Translations under genes and position numbers: made by a program
Assembly (NCBI GenBank): GCA_030407315.1
Contig: JALQPE010000749.1
Coordinates: 1 to 64,000, forward strand
DNA from: Asparagopsis taxiformis
Taxonomy: Eukaryota > Rhodophyta > Florideophyceae > Bonnemaisoniales > Bonnemaisoniaceae
Direction: 5' to 3'
DNA: 64,000 nucleotides
Shown: positions 21,844-34,100 of the stretch, in pieces
Layout of the letters: each line of letters begins with the position of its first letter
How positions within the stretch are numbered: position 1 is the stretch's first letter
The notes under the pieces: model-generated
Told to the model about the DNA's origin: nothing
Database searches by the model: none
The model's input: only the letters and a program-made list of their open reading frames with translations

Positions 21844-24800
21844 CTACCGTGCACTACTAGGACCTACAGCCCGCCTATTATTCTGACGATTCTTCGCCTC
21901 CACCACAGCATCCCGGATCTTCTCGGCAAATTGCATCTGCCCCGCTTTCTCCTCTTCACTTTCTCCATTCGTCACTTTCGCCTCGTTCTCGATACCAGTC
22001 ACTCCGCTCAGCGACTGTAGAACTTGCAATACATCACGAACTTCATATTCCCGCTCACTCACCATTCGCTCCAGAAACCCTTCAGCAAAAAACACATTAT
22101 CTCCCTTGTCGTTCTTGACCCCAAACAGCGATTTTTCGTCTCGGCAGTCATTCAGGGTCAATCGGTAGAACACCGGAATAATGATTATCTCTCTCTCCCC
22201 ACCAGCACGGAATCGCTCCAAAAAGCACATCAGCTCCTTCAGCGTCCATTTCCGTGCAGCATACTCTGGCGACAGTATCACAACTGCAATCTTCGCTGTT
22301 CGCATCGCCTTGATCATCTTTTCGGGTGCAATCTCCCCGGGCCGCAGCTCTGCCCGGTCCAGAAATACCTTGAAACCAAGTGTGACCAGTAGCTTGTACA
22401 ACAGCAATGCGATGGTGAACTTGTCGGTGCCGGCGTGGCTTATGAAGACGTCGTATACTTCATCTGGTTCAGAACCTGTGATTGTGTGCTGTGATGGGAG
22501 TGGATGAGGATGAGGTTTGAGGAGTGGAAGAGGGGGTGTATTGCGTGGCGGGAGATTAGTGTTGTCAGTGATTAGATCCACATAGCACATACCCCTTCGC
22601 GATGTTGAAAGGAGTAATCGGCGTGTATTGGCGACGTAATGGGCTCCGTTCACATTATCCTCCATGGTGGCTATAGTGAAAGACGATTGGCCGTGTTCGT
22701 ACTTGACATTTCGTGGAAAATGGAAGGACCGTCCGTCAAACTGTTCATTGTAGACCAAGCGAGGGGATGCTGTGCCACTCGTTGCGGTACTATCGGCGTC
22801 CAGATGTGTTTCGTGGATGGGTTCTCCTGACGTTACATTCCAAGATATAGACTTTGTCCCAACAGTCGTTGTATTGTCGTCATTTGGGTTTGGGTTTGCG
22901 GCTGCGAAAGCTGAAATCACATTACCGTCTGAACTGAACGACAGTATTCCAACCTTTCGGGAAGGTCGAACTCCTGACGTGTTACTCAAATGGCCGGAAC
23001 TGGTCAGAGCTGATGCGTCATCCTGTTCATCACGTGTCGACAACAAAGCCCATTTCTCCAGATCAGAGAGCGAGTGCAAAACATTTCCATTCCGCGCGTC
23101 AACGATTTGCACAACACAACTGCCAGAAACAGAATAGGCGACGAATCGCTGGTTGTTTGATATGGCCAGTGATTGTGGCGGATGCAAAAAATCATAAACG
23201 GGTATTTCGAAACTGGAAATGACGCGATCGATGCGATCACACACGTCACACACGTTGCGTTTCTCCATCCGTTTCGACCTGGAATTGCACGTCAACATTG
23301 TTGTCCCATTCTCAGAAACTCCAAATCTCCAGACGCCCTGAAGAAATGCACCGACCGAATCGTCGCTGCAGTCGACTTGTCGCGCATCCCAACTTGTACC
23401 CCATCGCCACTCATTATGAATAGTTCCGGACCGTCTCCCAGACCGAACGAATCGAAAATTGAAGTTAGCGAAACAGGGAGAGTGTGCGCCAGTGACACGT
23501 CACGACCACCCTTCTCCACCCGCCATATCCTTGTTTCCTTGGGGCCCATAGAATACAACAAGCGTTTATCACTACTGAACAGGACACAAACCACAGGATT
23601 GTAATATCCGTCAGGTGATGTCCATAGTGGCTCACCACTTGGCACGTCCCAAAGCCGAACGCTTTTGTAATTCGACGACGACGCTGAGGCCAGTAGTCTC
23701 CCATCAGCGCTCAATGCCACGCTGGTCACCCGTCCTTTCTGGCGCTCGAACACAGTGCCGCTCTCGTCAAAGCTTGTCGTATCCCATGTACGAATCGTTC
23801 CATCCCACGATCCAGACACCATCACAGTTTCGCTTCCTCCCATTGCCAGCGAACTCACTGCTTTGGCATGCGCGGCGACAGTTTCAACTAATCTCCCGCT
23901 TGTTGTATCCATCACCAGTAGTCGCCCTTTCTTGGTTCCTAGAACCACTTTCTTCGACGACGGTAACACTTGCATACAACCGATCTTCTCTCTCCAGTCT
24001 TCTACTTCTGCATGCATTGATTGCAACTTCTTCTCTTTCCAGATTGTCACTTGTCCTCTTCTACTGCATGAATATATCAACCCCGAAGTGCGGTCGAAAA
24101 ACACACCCACGATAGCACTATCTTCTTCTTCAACCAGCATCCTCTTCACCCTCCCATCTCGACCATCCAACACCCAAATCTTCCCTCTCCACCCTCCCAC
24201 AATCACTTCTTCCCCTCCCCCACTCACACACATGCTTAGTCCACCACCCTCGACCTCCAGTACACGTCGCAACAAGCTTCTCCCACTCGTCAACACCCCA
24301 GGCCCACAACGAGCCCAAGGCCGCTCCGCATATCTCTCAATACTACACAATATTCGCTCTACCAACCCACTCTCGCTCACAACATCGCGCAATCGCCCAA
24401 ATAGTTGAAACGTACATTCTTCTCGATTCTTCATACAATACGGCGCCATACAACGCTCCATTGCCCTCATGATAACGTACAAGTCACGGACTATTCTTCT
24501 CCCAATATCTGTCTTCTCTTCTTCTAAATGCCTTCGTACCAGTTCCAGCTCGCTCATGACCTTCTGGAATGGTGCTCGCTCTTCATCCTTATTCATCTTC
24601 TCAGTCCATCGATAATCCGTCAACAGCTTCAGCGCAGCACTCACCCGCCCAGTTCCGAGCAGGTGTCGTACCACGTTCTCCCTCATGTACTTCTCCTCCG
24701 TCTTCAGTTCCCACCATTTGTCTTCTTCACTCTCGGTACTCCCTCCTACTTCATTCGATGCATGATCTTCAGCAGCCCCTTGACTTGTCCGTAGTGATCC

Positions 24801-26264
24801 CCGGTATCCATCCACGACCCGCCCATGCCACCCTCGTACTCCCTCCTTCCCCTCCGCCATTTCTACACACACATCGTGAACAAGATCATGAAGTCGGATC
24901 CCCCTCACTAGCCCTCCCTCATCTTCATCCAGGGATACTAGACTGTGTCTCGAAAACATCCTCACCCTTGCTAGCACATCTTCTACGCCCCACATCTTCT
25001 CGATCACACACAATGGAATACACATCTGCTTTTCCACTACGCAAAACGATCGAAACATCTCCCCCACTGTCATGCTTTTCCCCTTCCACCCTCTCTCCAG
25101 CGACCCTAAGCTCGTCTGGATAGCTGCATCCAGCCCCCCATGTCTACGACCACTCTCTGCATCACGAAGTTCTACACTACTCCGCTTCAGACTCTCCCAG
25201 TATTGCACAATTGCATTCGACCTACACGCATCTGTGCATCGACCAATCACTTCTTGCATCCCAGACCCTGCAATACTCAGTGCCAGTGGTAGTCCCGCAC
25301 ATAGGTCAACAATGTTGTCCAGTGCATCACGATTGCCCGATGACCACGACGCAAGCCTGGTACAGTTGATCCCAGCATATTTGCACAGAATCTCGACGCA
25401 TGTTTCCCTCCGCACATCTCCAGGACTCACTGCAATTGACACATCATGCGTAGGTACACGACCTATCGCCTCATTCCGAGTCGACGTCAGCACCTTGCAA
25501 CTTCCTCCATCCATTTCCTGGACACCTTTGCACGCTGTGTCTACCAGCTTGTAGACAGTGGGATCGAGATCCCACACGTCGTCAAAGATGAGGAGAAAGC
25601 GCTTCGGAACGAGTAGGTCAACAAGCTTCTCCATCATGTTCATATGAGTGTTGTCTTTTGCAGTGAGTTCAACGAATTTGGAGAGGAAATCTGGGAATGC
25701 GTCGGTGACAATCTGCTCCAGCTGGTCCAACAGCCTCTGCACTTTGGCGTCATGACCGAGTTCAATGAACCACACGCCGTCCGGGAACTTTTGCCAAACA
25801 TCTGGATGTCTGCCGAGGGCGCGCAAGATGGTTGTTTTGCCTGCACCACCCATGCCGGAGAGAGCTATGGCGTTTTTGTTCAGGTCATCGGACAGGAGTG
25901 CGTGCTTGGCCTTGCTTTCTGGAGTGCGGGAGTTTCGGGAAAAGTCTAGGACAGTCTGGCGGGAATTTCGGGGGACGTGGAAGACAGCGGACTGTGGGGT
26001 GCGTGCTGGTTGGGTGGGAGACGATGCGGGAGTGGAGTGGGGAAGCGGGTGAGATGGGTGGGACACTGGGTGGAGTGAGGGAGATGATGGGGGCTGCGGA
26101 GGTGGATGGGACTCGGTGGGCGTGGAATCAGCTACGGCGGGAGGGTCAGAAGTCGTTTGATGGGCGTGGTCAGATGCAGGGACAGGATGGGACGGTGGAG
26201 TGACGGTGTTGGAGCGGGTGGAGTCGGGAACAGAGTGGTCTGGTTGAGAGAAGGAATGATGCAT
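21844..26264 (-). pseudogene. NB-ARC/WD40/TIR (NLR-like) gene, copy 2, one 1-nt deletion
   Basis: Two frames, 23292-26264 (990 codons) and 21844-23298 (484 codons), form one protein of about 1,470 residues. Order: Pro/Ser/His-rich N terminus, NB-ARC (P-loop GMGGAGKTTIL, kinase-2 FLLIFDDVW, STRNEAIG, GLPLAL, LHD in place of MHD), helical linker, about ten WD40 blades (for example MVSGSWDGTIRTWD), then a C-terminal TIR (VYDVFISHAGTD) with the Glu of KWTLKEL, which is the catalytic NADase residue in many TIRs. Compared with copy 3, one A is missing near 23393 (CCCAACTTG versus CCCAAATTTG); this alone breaks the frame. The start is MHHSFSQPDH, where copy 3 has MGHSFSQPDH. Family knowledge suggests a nucleotide-gated immune or cell-death receptor. 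A sequencing error or a real pseudogene cannot be told apart. Confidence 0.85.
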
Positions 26265-26720
26265 GGTACTAGAAGTGTGCGCGGAGGGAAGACAGAGGAG
26301 ATTGTTAGTCGGCGAGCTGAACGGTACGGACGGAGAGGCGAGGATGGATGAGGTGAGCGGTGGGTGTATGGATGGTACAAGAAGGGAAGAGTTGCGAGTC
26401 GAGAAGTGGAGGAGTGGTGTGCGCTGTGTGCTGTAATGATCTGAGGTAGGGCGTTACGCGGTGTTGGTGTGAGGGTGGTTTGCAGAGCACAGTAACAGAA
26501 CTGAAGAGGATGGATTGATACGAATAGGTGAGGCTACTAGTGGGGAGAAGAATGTCAGTTGGCGAGGTGGATGGTACGGATGGGGCGGCAACGATCGAGA
26601 AGGTGATGGGCGGTGGGCGTATGGACGGTTCGAGCGTGGAAGAATTGTGAGTCGAGAAGTGGAAGAGTGGTGCGTGGTATGGGATGTGGTGCTGGTGAGA
26701 TGCGGTGCGGTGTTGGGCTG
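26265..26720 (-). promoter_or_regulatory. Conserved leader/promoter region of NLR-like copy 2, internally duplicated
   Basis: Strongly pyrimidine-rich on the coding strand and highly similar to 35607-36090 upstream of copy 3. It contains two tandem copies (period about 265 bp) of a segment including GTGTATGGATGGTAC and GAGTCGAGAAGTGGA. Conservation and position suggest a promoter and 5' leader; no TATA box is obvious. Confidence 0.5.
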
Positions 26721-26840
26721 CGCGGAGTTGATGCGAGTGTCGTGTGCTGCGCGAAGTAACGGAGTTCAAGTAGATGGATCGATAGGAACAGTTTATTCGG
26801 CAAGTTGCGAGACGGGGAACGGGGTCGCGCTTCGCTGTAA

Positions 26841-27394
26841 TAGAATTTCAAGACGCGCAGAAGATATTTTAACATCAAAACGATAGTGCAGGCACGATGA
26901 GTAATTGGCGGGGACTCTTTCTGTATAGGGTACAGTACGCAACCCAAAATTGGAGGGGCATCCCCTGTACCGGGGCTAGACTGGGATTGATTGAATCACC
27001 GGCTGAAACTGCAATGGAAACTATCGACGGCGGCAATCGCCAAGCAGCACCCCATCACTGACGCCAGGTCAAGGAGCAAGCAGACTCGCTTCCCAGCTCC
27101 AACGACCCGGACTGCATCGCGCTCCCCCCATACATCCGTCTTCCGTTTCCGTTGAAAACCCTCCCTCAATCCCGCTGACCTTGTAGAATTTATAGTTACC
27201 CTGGGCACCTCTGGGGGGCCATTTGCTACATGCGCAGGCAGGGTTACACCTGAAGGACTACAGCACTCCTACCCCCCAGGTTTGGCCAGGTGAATTTCCC
27301 GCAAACCTTGCAGTAAAACTGCGTTCTTTAATTCCTTCGTCTCAAATTGTTAAGTGGTGTTCTGGGCCGAGAACGGTAGTGGTAAGGATGTTAA
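26841..27394 (-). mobile_element. TTAACATCC-family element, uninterrupted copy (about 550 bp)
   Basis: The reverse complement of the element at 9160-14438, minus copia A, and almost identical to it. It sits in the spacer upstream of NLR-like copy 2 at a point where the homologous spacer of copy 3 (about 36145-36170) has no such sequence, so it is a true insertion. Starts (minus strand) TTAACATCCTTACC, ends CTTGAAATTCTA. No protein frame supported. Confidence 0.8.
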
Positions 27395-28974
27395 TCGAAT
27401 ATACTCTCGGGTACACCTGTACACGAGGGAGGAGGCTTATTAAAATTGAAGGCAGAGCTGCGAGTTTCGTAACATATCTCAGTTCCAACTCGTGCTGAAG
27501 GGCAATACGGCGTGTCGGGAGTCGTCCACGTGTCTGCACCCTGTTTGCGGAGATTGAACATTCTATATTTCTATTGGATGTATTGGGGTAGTAAGAAGTC
27601 GATGTATCATGCGGAAAGTACACCAGGACTATGGTTCGTGTACACTGCCTCACGGTGTATGGTACCCAGTGTATCGTATAACACACTTGCGCAAATTTCA
27701 TCCAGTAGTGTACTCATCTAATTTGAACTGTTGCACTCGGCCGATGAAAGACTTGATTCGACGCAGCACACAACACTGCCAACAAGCGAGATCAGGTCTT
27801 CCCGTTCCAAAGTCGCGTTCCAAGGGTGCAAATGTGACGCTGGTGTTATCGATCATGCCAAATCCGCTCCAATCGCCGCCGAAAAATCACGACATGTTGC
27901 GCTCGAAATCTGCGTCTGCAGGCAATCACGACAGCATCCATCACCCGATCGAGTCGAACTTCCCTTCTACTGCCTAGTAGCAACGGCTCCAGATTCCGCA
28001 CGTCAACTATAACGTCTGGAACTCTGGAATAGGAGCGATTGTTCATTGTGTGACTGCGCGCGCATATTGACACATTGTTTGCAATTGTGGTAGGCGTTCA
28101 GCTCGCGTGTCCGACACAACCTGTGAGGGTGTAGCCGTGGTAATTGTATGAGATGCGATATAGCTAGAACTCTGATCCCTACGTGCGTCGTCCACGACCT
28201 GTGTTGCCTTCATCTTCTGCGATGTTCCAATTCCACTATTGATTCTTTTCGGACTTCAAGTCGCACCCATTTCCACAATGCATGTTCTATTCGCTCTTCT
28301 CAAAATTTGGATACTAAACTGTTTCGCGACATTATTATTCCGCTAGCATGAGTATCCCTCGTAACCCGCAGCTGCTCAATCTAAGCATACCTACTCATAC
28401 GCACATCCACTTCCCCATAATCCTAAATGATCCAAACATATGTTGTAGCCCGGCATCATTCGCTAAATGCTCAGCTCCTCTATTCCACTTCCCAAATTTT
28501 AAATCACCTCGCAATCCATTGACAGACGCCCCTCTTCAATCTCCAGCTCTCTTCTTATGTACCAGTTCGCAGTTGATTATTCTTTCTCTATCGCACCGCA
28601 TTACACGCTATAGGATCGAAACATCTTTCCGCACCCATCCATCTGCCACAACTCGCCACTATTTCAGACATAATACGTCGCAGTGGTGTGCATGAGTTAC
28701 GCAGGACAACTCGCCCGTATCATGTGGCATTTCGACGGTTTCTCTACTTTCTCCTCCGAGGATTGGACTGATGCTGCCCGTCAGCGCCCGGAAACGGATT
28801 GATGACGCGCATTCTCACCACGTCTAGTCCGCATCGTGCGCCCCATGTTGCAAGACCCCAATCGGCGATAAATGCATATTTGTGCCACTCACCATTGCCG
28901 CTTTGGAGTTGGAATGTCTGCATCGCTGTAATGCTCAACTATAGTCGAGCGCATTCCGATACAAGTTGCTGAAA
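27395..28974. other. Spacer upstream of NLR-like copy 2
   Basis: Homologous to 36168-37020 upstream of copy 3. For example, GTGTCGGGAGTCGTCCACGTG, the GTGTACACTGCCTCACGGTGTA segment and TGCGCCCCATGTTGCAAGAC are shared in the same order. About 700 bases (roughly 27990-28710) have no counterpart there and may be another insertion. No gene supported. Confidence 0.5.
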
Positions 28975-29465
28975 TTAACATCCTCCCCACTTTCCGCTAG
29001 TCGACCCATAACTTCGGGAACCGAAAAGGCAATAGTCGTGCCTATTAGAACGCATGTTTAATGCAGGTTTTGCCAGTAAGAACTTGGCCAACCCAGGGCC
29101 TTGCGGCTCTTTCAACATCGCTTTGACCATCGCATGTGATGGGTGCCCCGGGGTAGCCAAACTATGTGAGATAAGGTAAGCTAGAGATGGAGGGAGGATG
29201 TCAAAAATAGTTACTTGTGGACGATGCGGACTGTGCTGCACTGCTCGGGAGGGCTGGAATGGCAACCTTGACGGGGTGATGCTTCCCGCCAGCAGAGCGT
29301 GGTGGCTGCAGTAAACTAATTTTTAACACGGGCATGGGTCAGTGTCTTTTCCCTTCTGAGCGGTTCCGGTGGCACCTATCATACAGGAACACTACTGCAC
29401 CTGCCAGACTTTCGTTGCTCAGCTGACGTTTCAAAGTTGAAATACTTTCTGCGTGTCTCGAAAAC
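28975..29465 (+). mobile_element. TTAACATCC-family element, second subfamily (about 490 bp)
   Basis: Starts TTAACATCCTCCCCAC and ends AAATACTTTCTGCGTGTCTCGAAAAC. Its left 180 bp match the left end of the tyrosine-recombinase element at 39499 (TCGACCCA.AACTTCGGG, GCATGTTTAATGCAGG, CTTTCAACATCGCTTTGACCATCGCAT), so it looks like an internally deleted derivative of that element. The homologous spacer of copy 3 lacks it at the equivalent point near 37020. Confidence 0.75.
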
Positions 29466-30559
29466 AAATCTTCTCAATCTGATTTCCGATCTCTACAAAT
29501 TTTCCAGACAGCTGTCCCAACACCGCTTGCCATTCGGCACCAAACGCTGCCAACACTGCACTCGCTTGAACGCAGCCGCCGCAATCCAGAGCCCAAGTAA
29601 CGAGACCTGAGCTCGAGCCACGACATCACCACCAATGTAGCACCCAACGCTCGCATCAACATCTCGCCGCCGCCACGCAATCAGCGCATCCGCTCCTTCA
29701 TGATTGATGCTTCATGACTTGACAACTTGCATCGCCAGACTCTGACCGTTTTCATTGCGCGCCGAACATATTGTGCATAGCTGTGTCGCAGCTGCATCGC
29801 GCGCCAATTGAAACTCTAACAGACCTATTAGAGGACGAAGCGCGTATGAATAGCCTTTCACCCTTTTCCATTTGTGCACGACTGTGTTCGACATAGTGGC
29901 ACACAACTAGACTGTGTGGGGTCTGTCCGCTGGTGGGCTCCCATGCCGATGCAGCGAGCGCGACGATCGGTAGCATGTCCACGTGGGGAGCAAACGTGAC
30001 CAGTTGGAGTTGAGCGCATGCAGTTGCCGTTTCTGAAGAAGAGTGCTGTCGAGGTAGGCGGTACATCGATTACCGATGCGCATACGTTGTGTCTGTGAAC
30101 TTGAGTGGAACACGGATGGCTGACCAAGAGCTAAATGATGTTTCCTGATGGGCGGTATCGATTTATCGTTTCCAGCATGGGTGCAACATCGTGACATTCG
30201 TTCACTGACATCGACGAGTCTTGAACAACCTCGGCATGAAGGTTGCTGTGAAATTTGAATTGGTTTTCGTCTGTCCACTCGGACGCGACCACATTTGACA
30301 GCAGCATCCGTTTCCCAAGTTCCATACCATCTGCACGACCTTTTGACAAATCCATACGGATGTCAATAAACTCAACGGCAACTTTTGCGGACATCGCGAT
30401 CACATGCGTCGCCAGTGTCACCAATGCTCTCTGTGTCTGGGAATCCTGCCGGCGCATGAGTCAGGCCTTATTCCCGGCGCATTACTATCACCTGAAATAA
30501 GATCCTCGAAAATTCTCCGCCACTACTCCCCATCTTGCCACTCTGCAGCTTCTGATCGT
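29466..30559. other. Spacer with no recognised gene
   Basis: Several overlapping short frames on the minus strand have no recognisable motif and no counterpart in the paralogous spacers. I see no gene here. Confidence 0.4.
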
Positions 30560-30690
30560 TGCGCAGTACTGCGACCCACAGGCTTCCCACTTTCCCTCTG
30601 CTCCAATATGGCGTCACTGATTTTATCGACATATTCCATATGCCCCACCTTGTCCGCGATGCTATCTCCGATGCCCCTTTTTTCTCGGCA
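30560..30690 (-). pseudogene. Relic of an NLR-like C-terminal tail
   Basis: On the minus strand the sequence reads DKVGHMEYVDKISDAILEQ, matching the tail of copy 2 (EKAGQMQFAEKIRDAVVEA). At base level the plus-strand pattern GAT.TT.TCG.CA.ATT.CAT.TGCCCC is shared with 21900-21945. The TIR domain before it is not recognisable. This is a remnant of a further duplicated gene, about 500 bp beyond the 3' end of copy 3. Confidence 0.5.
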
Positions 30691-31183
30691 CAACTACCCA
30701 ACGACTTTACTATCCTCAACTTGTACCCTCTTCTTTACTCTGCCATTTTGCCGGTCCCCGCAGACATCATCCCGCCTTAGATATTGTCAGCATCGGGCGC
30801 AGCGAAGAATTGCAATCCGGGGTTTCCACCGATGGCGCATTCATTGGAGCAAATAGCGAACGACTCGAAAGTGTTTCCTTGAGAAGAAATGCATGCTTCA
30901 GCGGAGTTGACGTCGTTTCACGTGTTGTGTTGCGATTGTCATGTACCCGACAGCGTTGGATTCGCTGTTGCGTAACGATGGTTGAATTATCGTGGTTGCA
31001 ATTCTGGGAACAAGTGTTGAGTTGAGTGCACCCACATCCACACTGCCACTTTTCCGCATCGCGTTATTGACGTTCTGTCATTCTGAATGGACCTGTATGT
31101 GCTCCCAATCACGCTGAACACATACTCTACATAGACCGATACACACAGAGACCTTCCAGAACACTTTTTACTGTAAAATATCT
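30691..31183. other. 3' flank of NLR-like copy 3
   Basis: No gene recognised. May contain decayed sequence belonging to the relic at 30560-30690 and the 3' untranslated region of copy 3. Confidence 0.35.
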
Positions 31184-34100
31184 TCAGCTCGTCGCTCTAC
31201 TCGGACCTGCAAGGTTTCCCGTTTCTATGCGTCCCATCGCCATCATCACTGCCTCTACAATCCTTCCGATAAACGTCTTCCGCTTCTCCGCAGCCTCGTT
31301 TCCGTCTTCGTTTGTCGCATTTTCAAAATTCTCAATTCCTGTAATGCCCCTCATTTCCCGAAGACCCTGTACAACGTCTGCAATCCCATATTCGCTGTTC
31401 CACGCCATTCGTTGCAGAAATTCTTCTGTCATCAGCACTTTGTTCCCATTTTCATCCGTGATCAACAGTGCATTTCTACAATCTTCCAGCGTTAATCGAT
31501 AGAACACAGGGATTATAATCACTCCCCTTTCACCAGCACTCCTGAAGCGTCGTAGGAAACACAGTAATTCCTTCATGGTCCATGGACGACCAGCGAATTG
31601 CGGTGACAGAATCACCACTGCTATCCTTGCTGTCTCCATTGCGCCGTCCATTTTCTGAGGAGCATTCTGCCCGGGATGTAGTTCCCTCTTGTCCAAGAAT
31701 ACTTTGAGACCATTTGCGACAAGTGCATCAAACAGTGGTTCGGCAATGAATAGTTTGTCGGGACCGGCATGACTTATGAAGACGTCGTAGACTTCTTCAG
31801 GTCCGGAATTTGTGATTTTGTTCTGTGGCGGGGATGGCAGAGGCTCGGGGAGGAGTGGAAGAGGAGGTGGATTGCGCGGCGGGAGATGGGTTTTCTCAGT
31901 GATTAGATCGACATAGCACATACCCCTGTACACTGATGAGAATATTAATCGGAATGTATCGGCGATATAATGGGCTCCAATCACATCATCCTCCATGGTG
32001 GCAATGGTGAATAACGATCGGCCGTGTTCGTACTTGACATTTCGTGGAAAACGGAAGGGCCGCCCGTTGTACTGCTCATTGTAGACCAAGCGAGGGGTTA
32101 CTGTGTTACTCATTGCGGTGCTATCGCCGTCCAGATGTGTTTCGTCCATGGGTTCTCCTGACGATACATTCCAAGACACAGACTTTGTCTCGACAGTCGG
32201 TGGATTCCCGTCAAATCGGTTCCAGTTCCGGTTCGGTTTTGCGGCTGCGAAAGCTGAAATAACTGTACTGTCTGAACTGAACGACAGTAGCCCAACTTTC
32301 TTGTACATTTGTTCAACTCGTGCCGTACTACTCGAGTCTCCAGAATTCGATGCGTCATCCTGTTCATCGCGTGTCAACGATAACTCCCATTTCTCAAGAT
32401 CAGAGAGCGAGTGCAAAATAGTTCCATTCTGCGCGTCAACGATGTGAACAACACAACTACCAAGAATAGAATAGGCGACGAGTCGCTGGTTGTTTGATAT
32501 GGCCAGTAATTGTGGCAGATGCCAACTATCATGCGTGGGTTTTTCGAAACTGGAAATGACGCGATCGATGCGATCACACGTCACACACGTTGCGTATCTC
32601 CATCCGTTCCGAACTGAGATTCAACGTCACCATTGATGTCCCATTCTCAGAAACTCCAAATTTCATGACGACCTGAAGAAATGCACCGACCGCATCGTCG
32701 CTGCAGTCGACTTGTCGCGCATCCCAAATTTGTACTCGACCGCCACTCATTATGAATAGTTCCGGGCCGTCTCCCAGATCGAACGAATCGAAAATGAAAG
32801 TTGACGAAATAGGGAGAGTGTGCGCCAGTGACACGTCACGACCACCGTTCCCCACCCGCCATACGTTTGTTCCCTTGAGGCCCACAGAATACAACAAGTG
32901 TTCATGGCCACTGAACAGGACGCCAACCACATCAGTGTCATGTTCGTGAGGTGATGTCCATAGTGGCTCACCACTCGGCACGTCCCAAAGCCGAACGCTT
33001 CTGTCATCCGACGACAACGCTGAGGCCAATAGTCTCCCATCAGCGCTCAATGCCACGCTGGTCACCAATCTTGTGAGCCCCTTGAATACAGTGCCACTGT
33101 CGTCGAAGCTTTTCGTATCCCATGCACGAATCGTCCCATCCCACGATCCAGACACCATCACAGTTTCGCTTCCTCCCATTGCCAGCGAAGTCACTAGATC
33201 AGAATGCGCGGCGACAGTTCGAATTACTCTTCTGCTCGTTGTATCTAGAACCAGTAGTCGCCCTTTCTTGGTTCCTAGAACCGCTTTCTTAGACGACGGT
33301 AACACTTGCATACAATGGATCTCCTCTTCTTCGTCTTCTACGTCTGCTTGCATTGATTGCAACTTCTTCTCCTCTTTCCAGATTGTCACTTGTCCTCTTC
33401 TACTGCATGAATACGTCAACCCCGAAGTGCGGTCGAAAAACACGCCCACGATAGCACTATTTTCTTCTCCATCCAGCGTCTTCTTCACCCTCCCATCTCG
33501 ACCATCCAACACCCATATCTTCCCACTCCGCCCTCCCACAATCACTTCTTCCCCTCCACCCCACACACACATGCATTCTCCATATCCCTCTACCAACAGT
33601 ACACGTCGCAACAAGCTTCTCCCACTCGTCAACACCCCAGGCCCACAACGAGCCCAAGGCCGCTCCGCATATTCCTCAATACTGCACACTATTCGCTCTA
33701 CCAACCCACTCTCGCTAACAACATCGCGCAATCGCCCAAATAGTTGAAACGTACATTCTTCTCGATTCTTCATACAATACGGTATCATACAAAGCCGCAT
33801 TGATCTTGCGATAACATCCAAATCACGGGCTATTCTTCTTCCAGCTTCTGTCTTCTCTTCTTCTTCTAAATGCTTTCGTACCAGTTCCAGCTCGCTCATG
33901 ACCTTCTGGAACGGTGCTCGCTCTTCATCCTTATTCATCTTCTCGGTCCACCGATAATCCGTCAACAACTTGAGCGTCGCACTCACCCGCCCAGCTCCGA
34001 GCAGGTGTCGTACCACGTTCTCCCTCATGTACTTCTCCTCCGTCTTCAGTTCCCACCATGTGTCTTCTCCACTCTCCGTACTCGCTCCTACTTCATTCGA

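Noticed and set aside
23615..26351. Long plus-strand frames opposite NLR-like copies 2 and 3 (also 33073-35666)
   Set aside because: They mirror the coding strand of the minus-strand genes, have Ser/Pro/Leu-rich compositional translations and no domain; shadows.
27990..28710. Short frames in the spacer upstream of copy 2
   Set aside because: No counterpart in the paralogous spacer and no motif; treated as non-coding or as an unclassified insertion.
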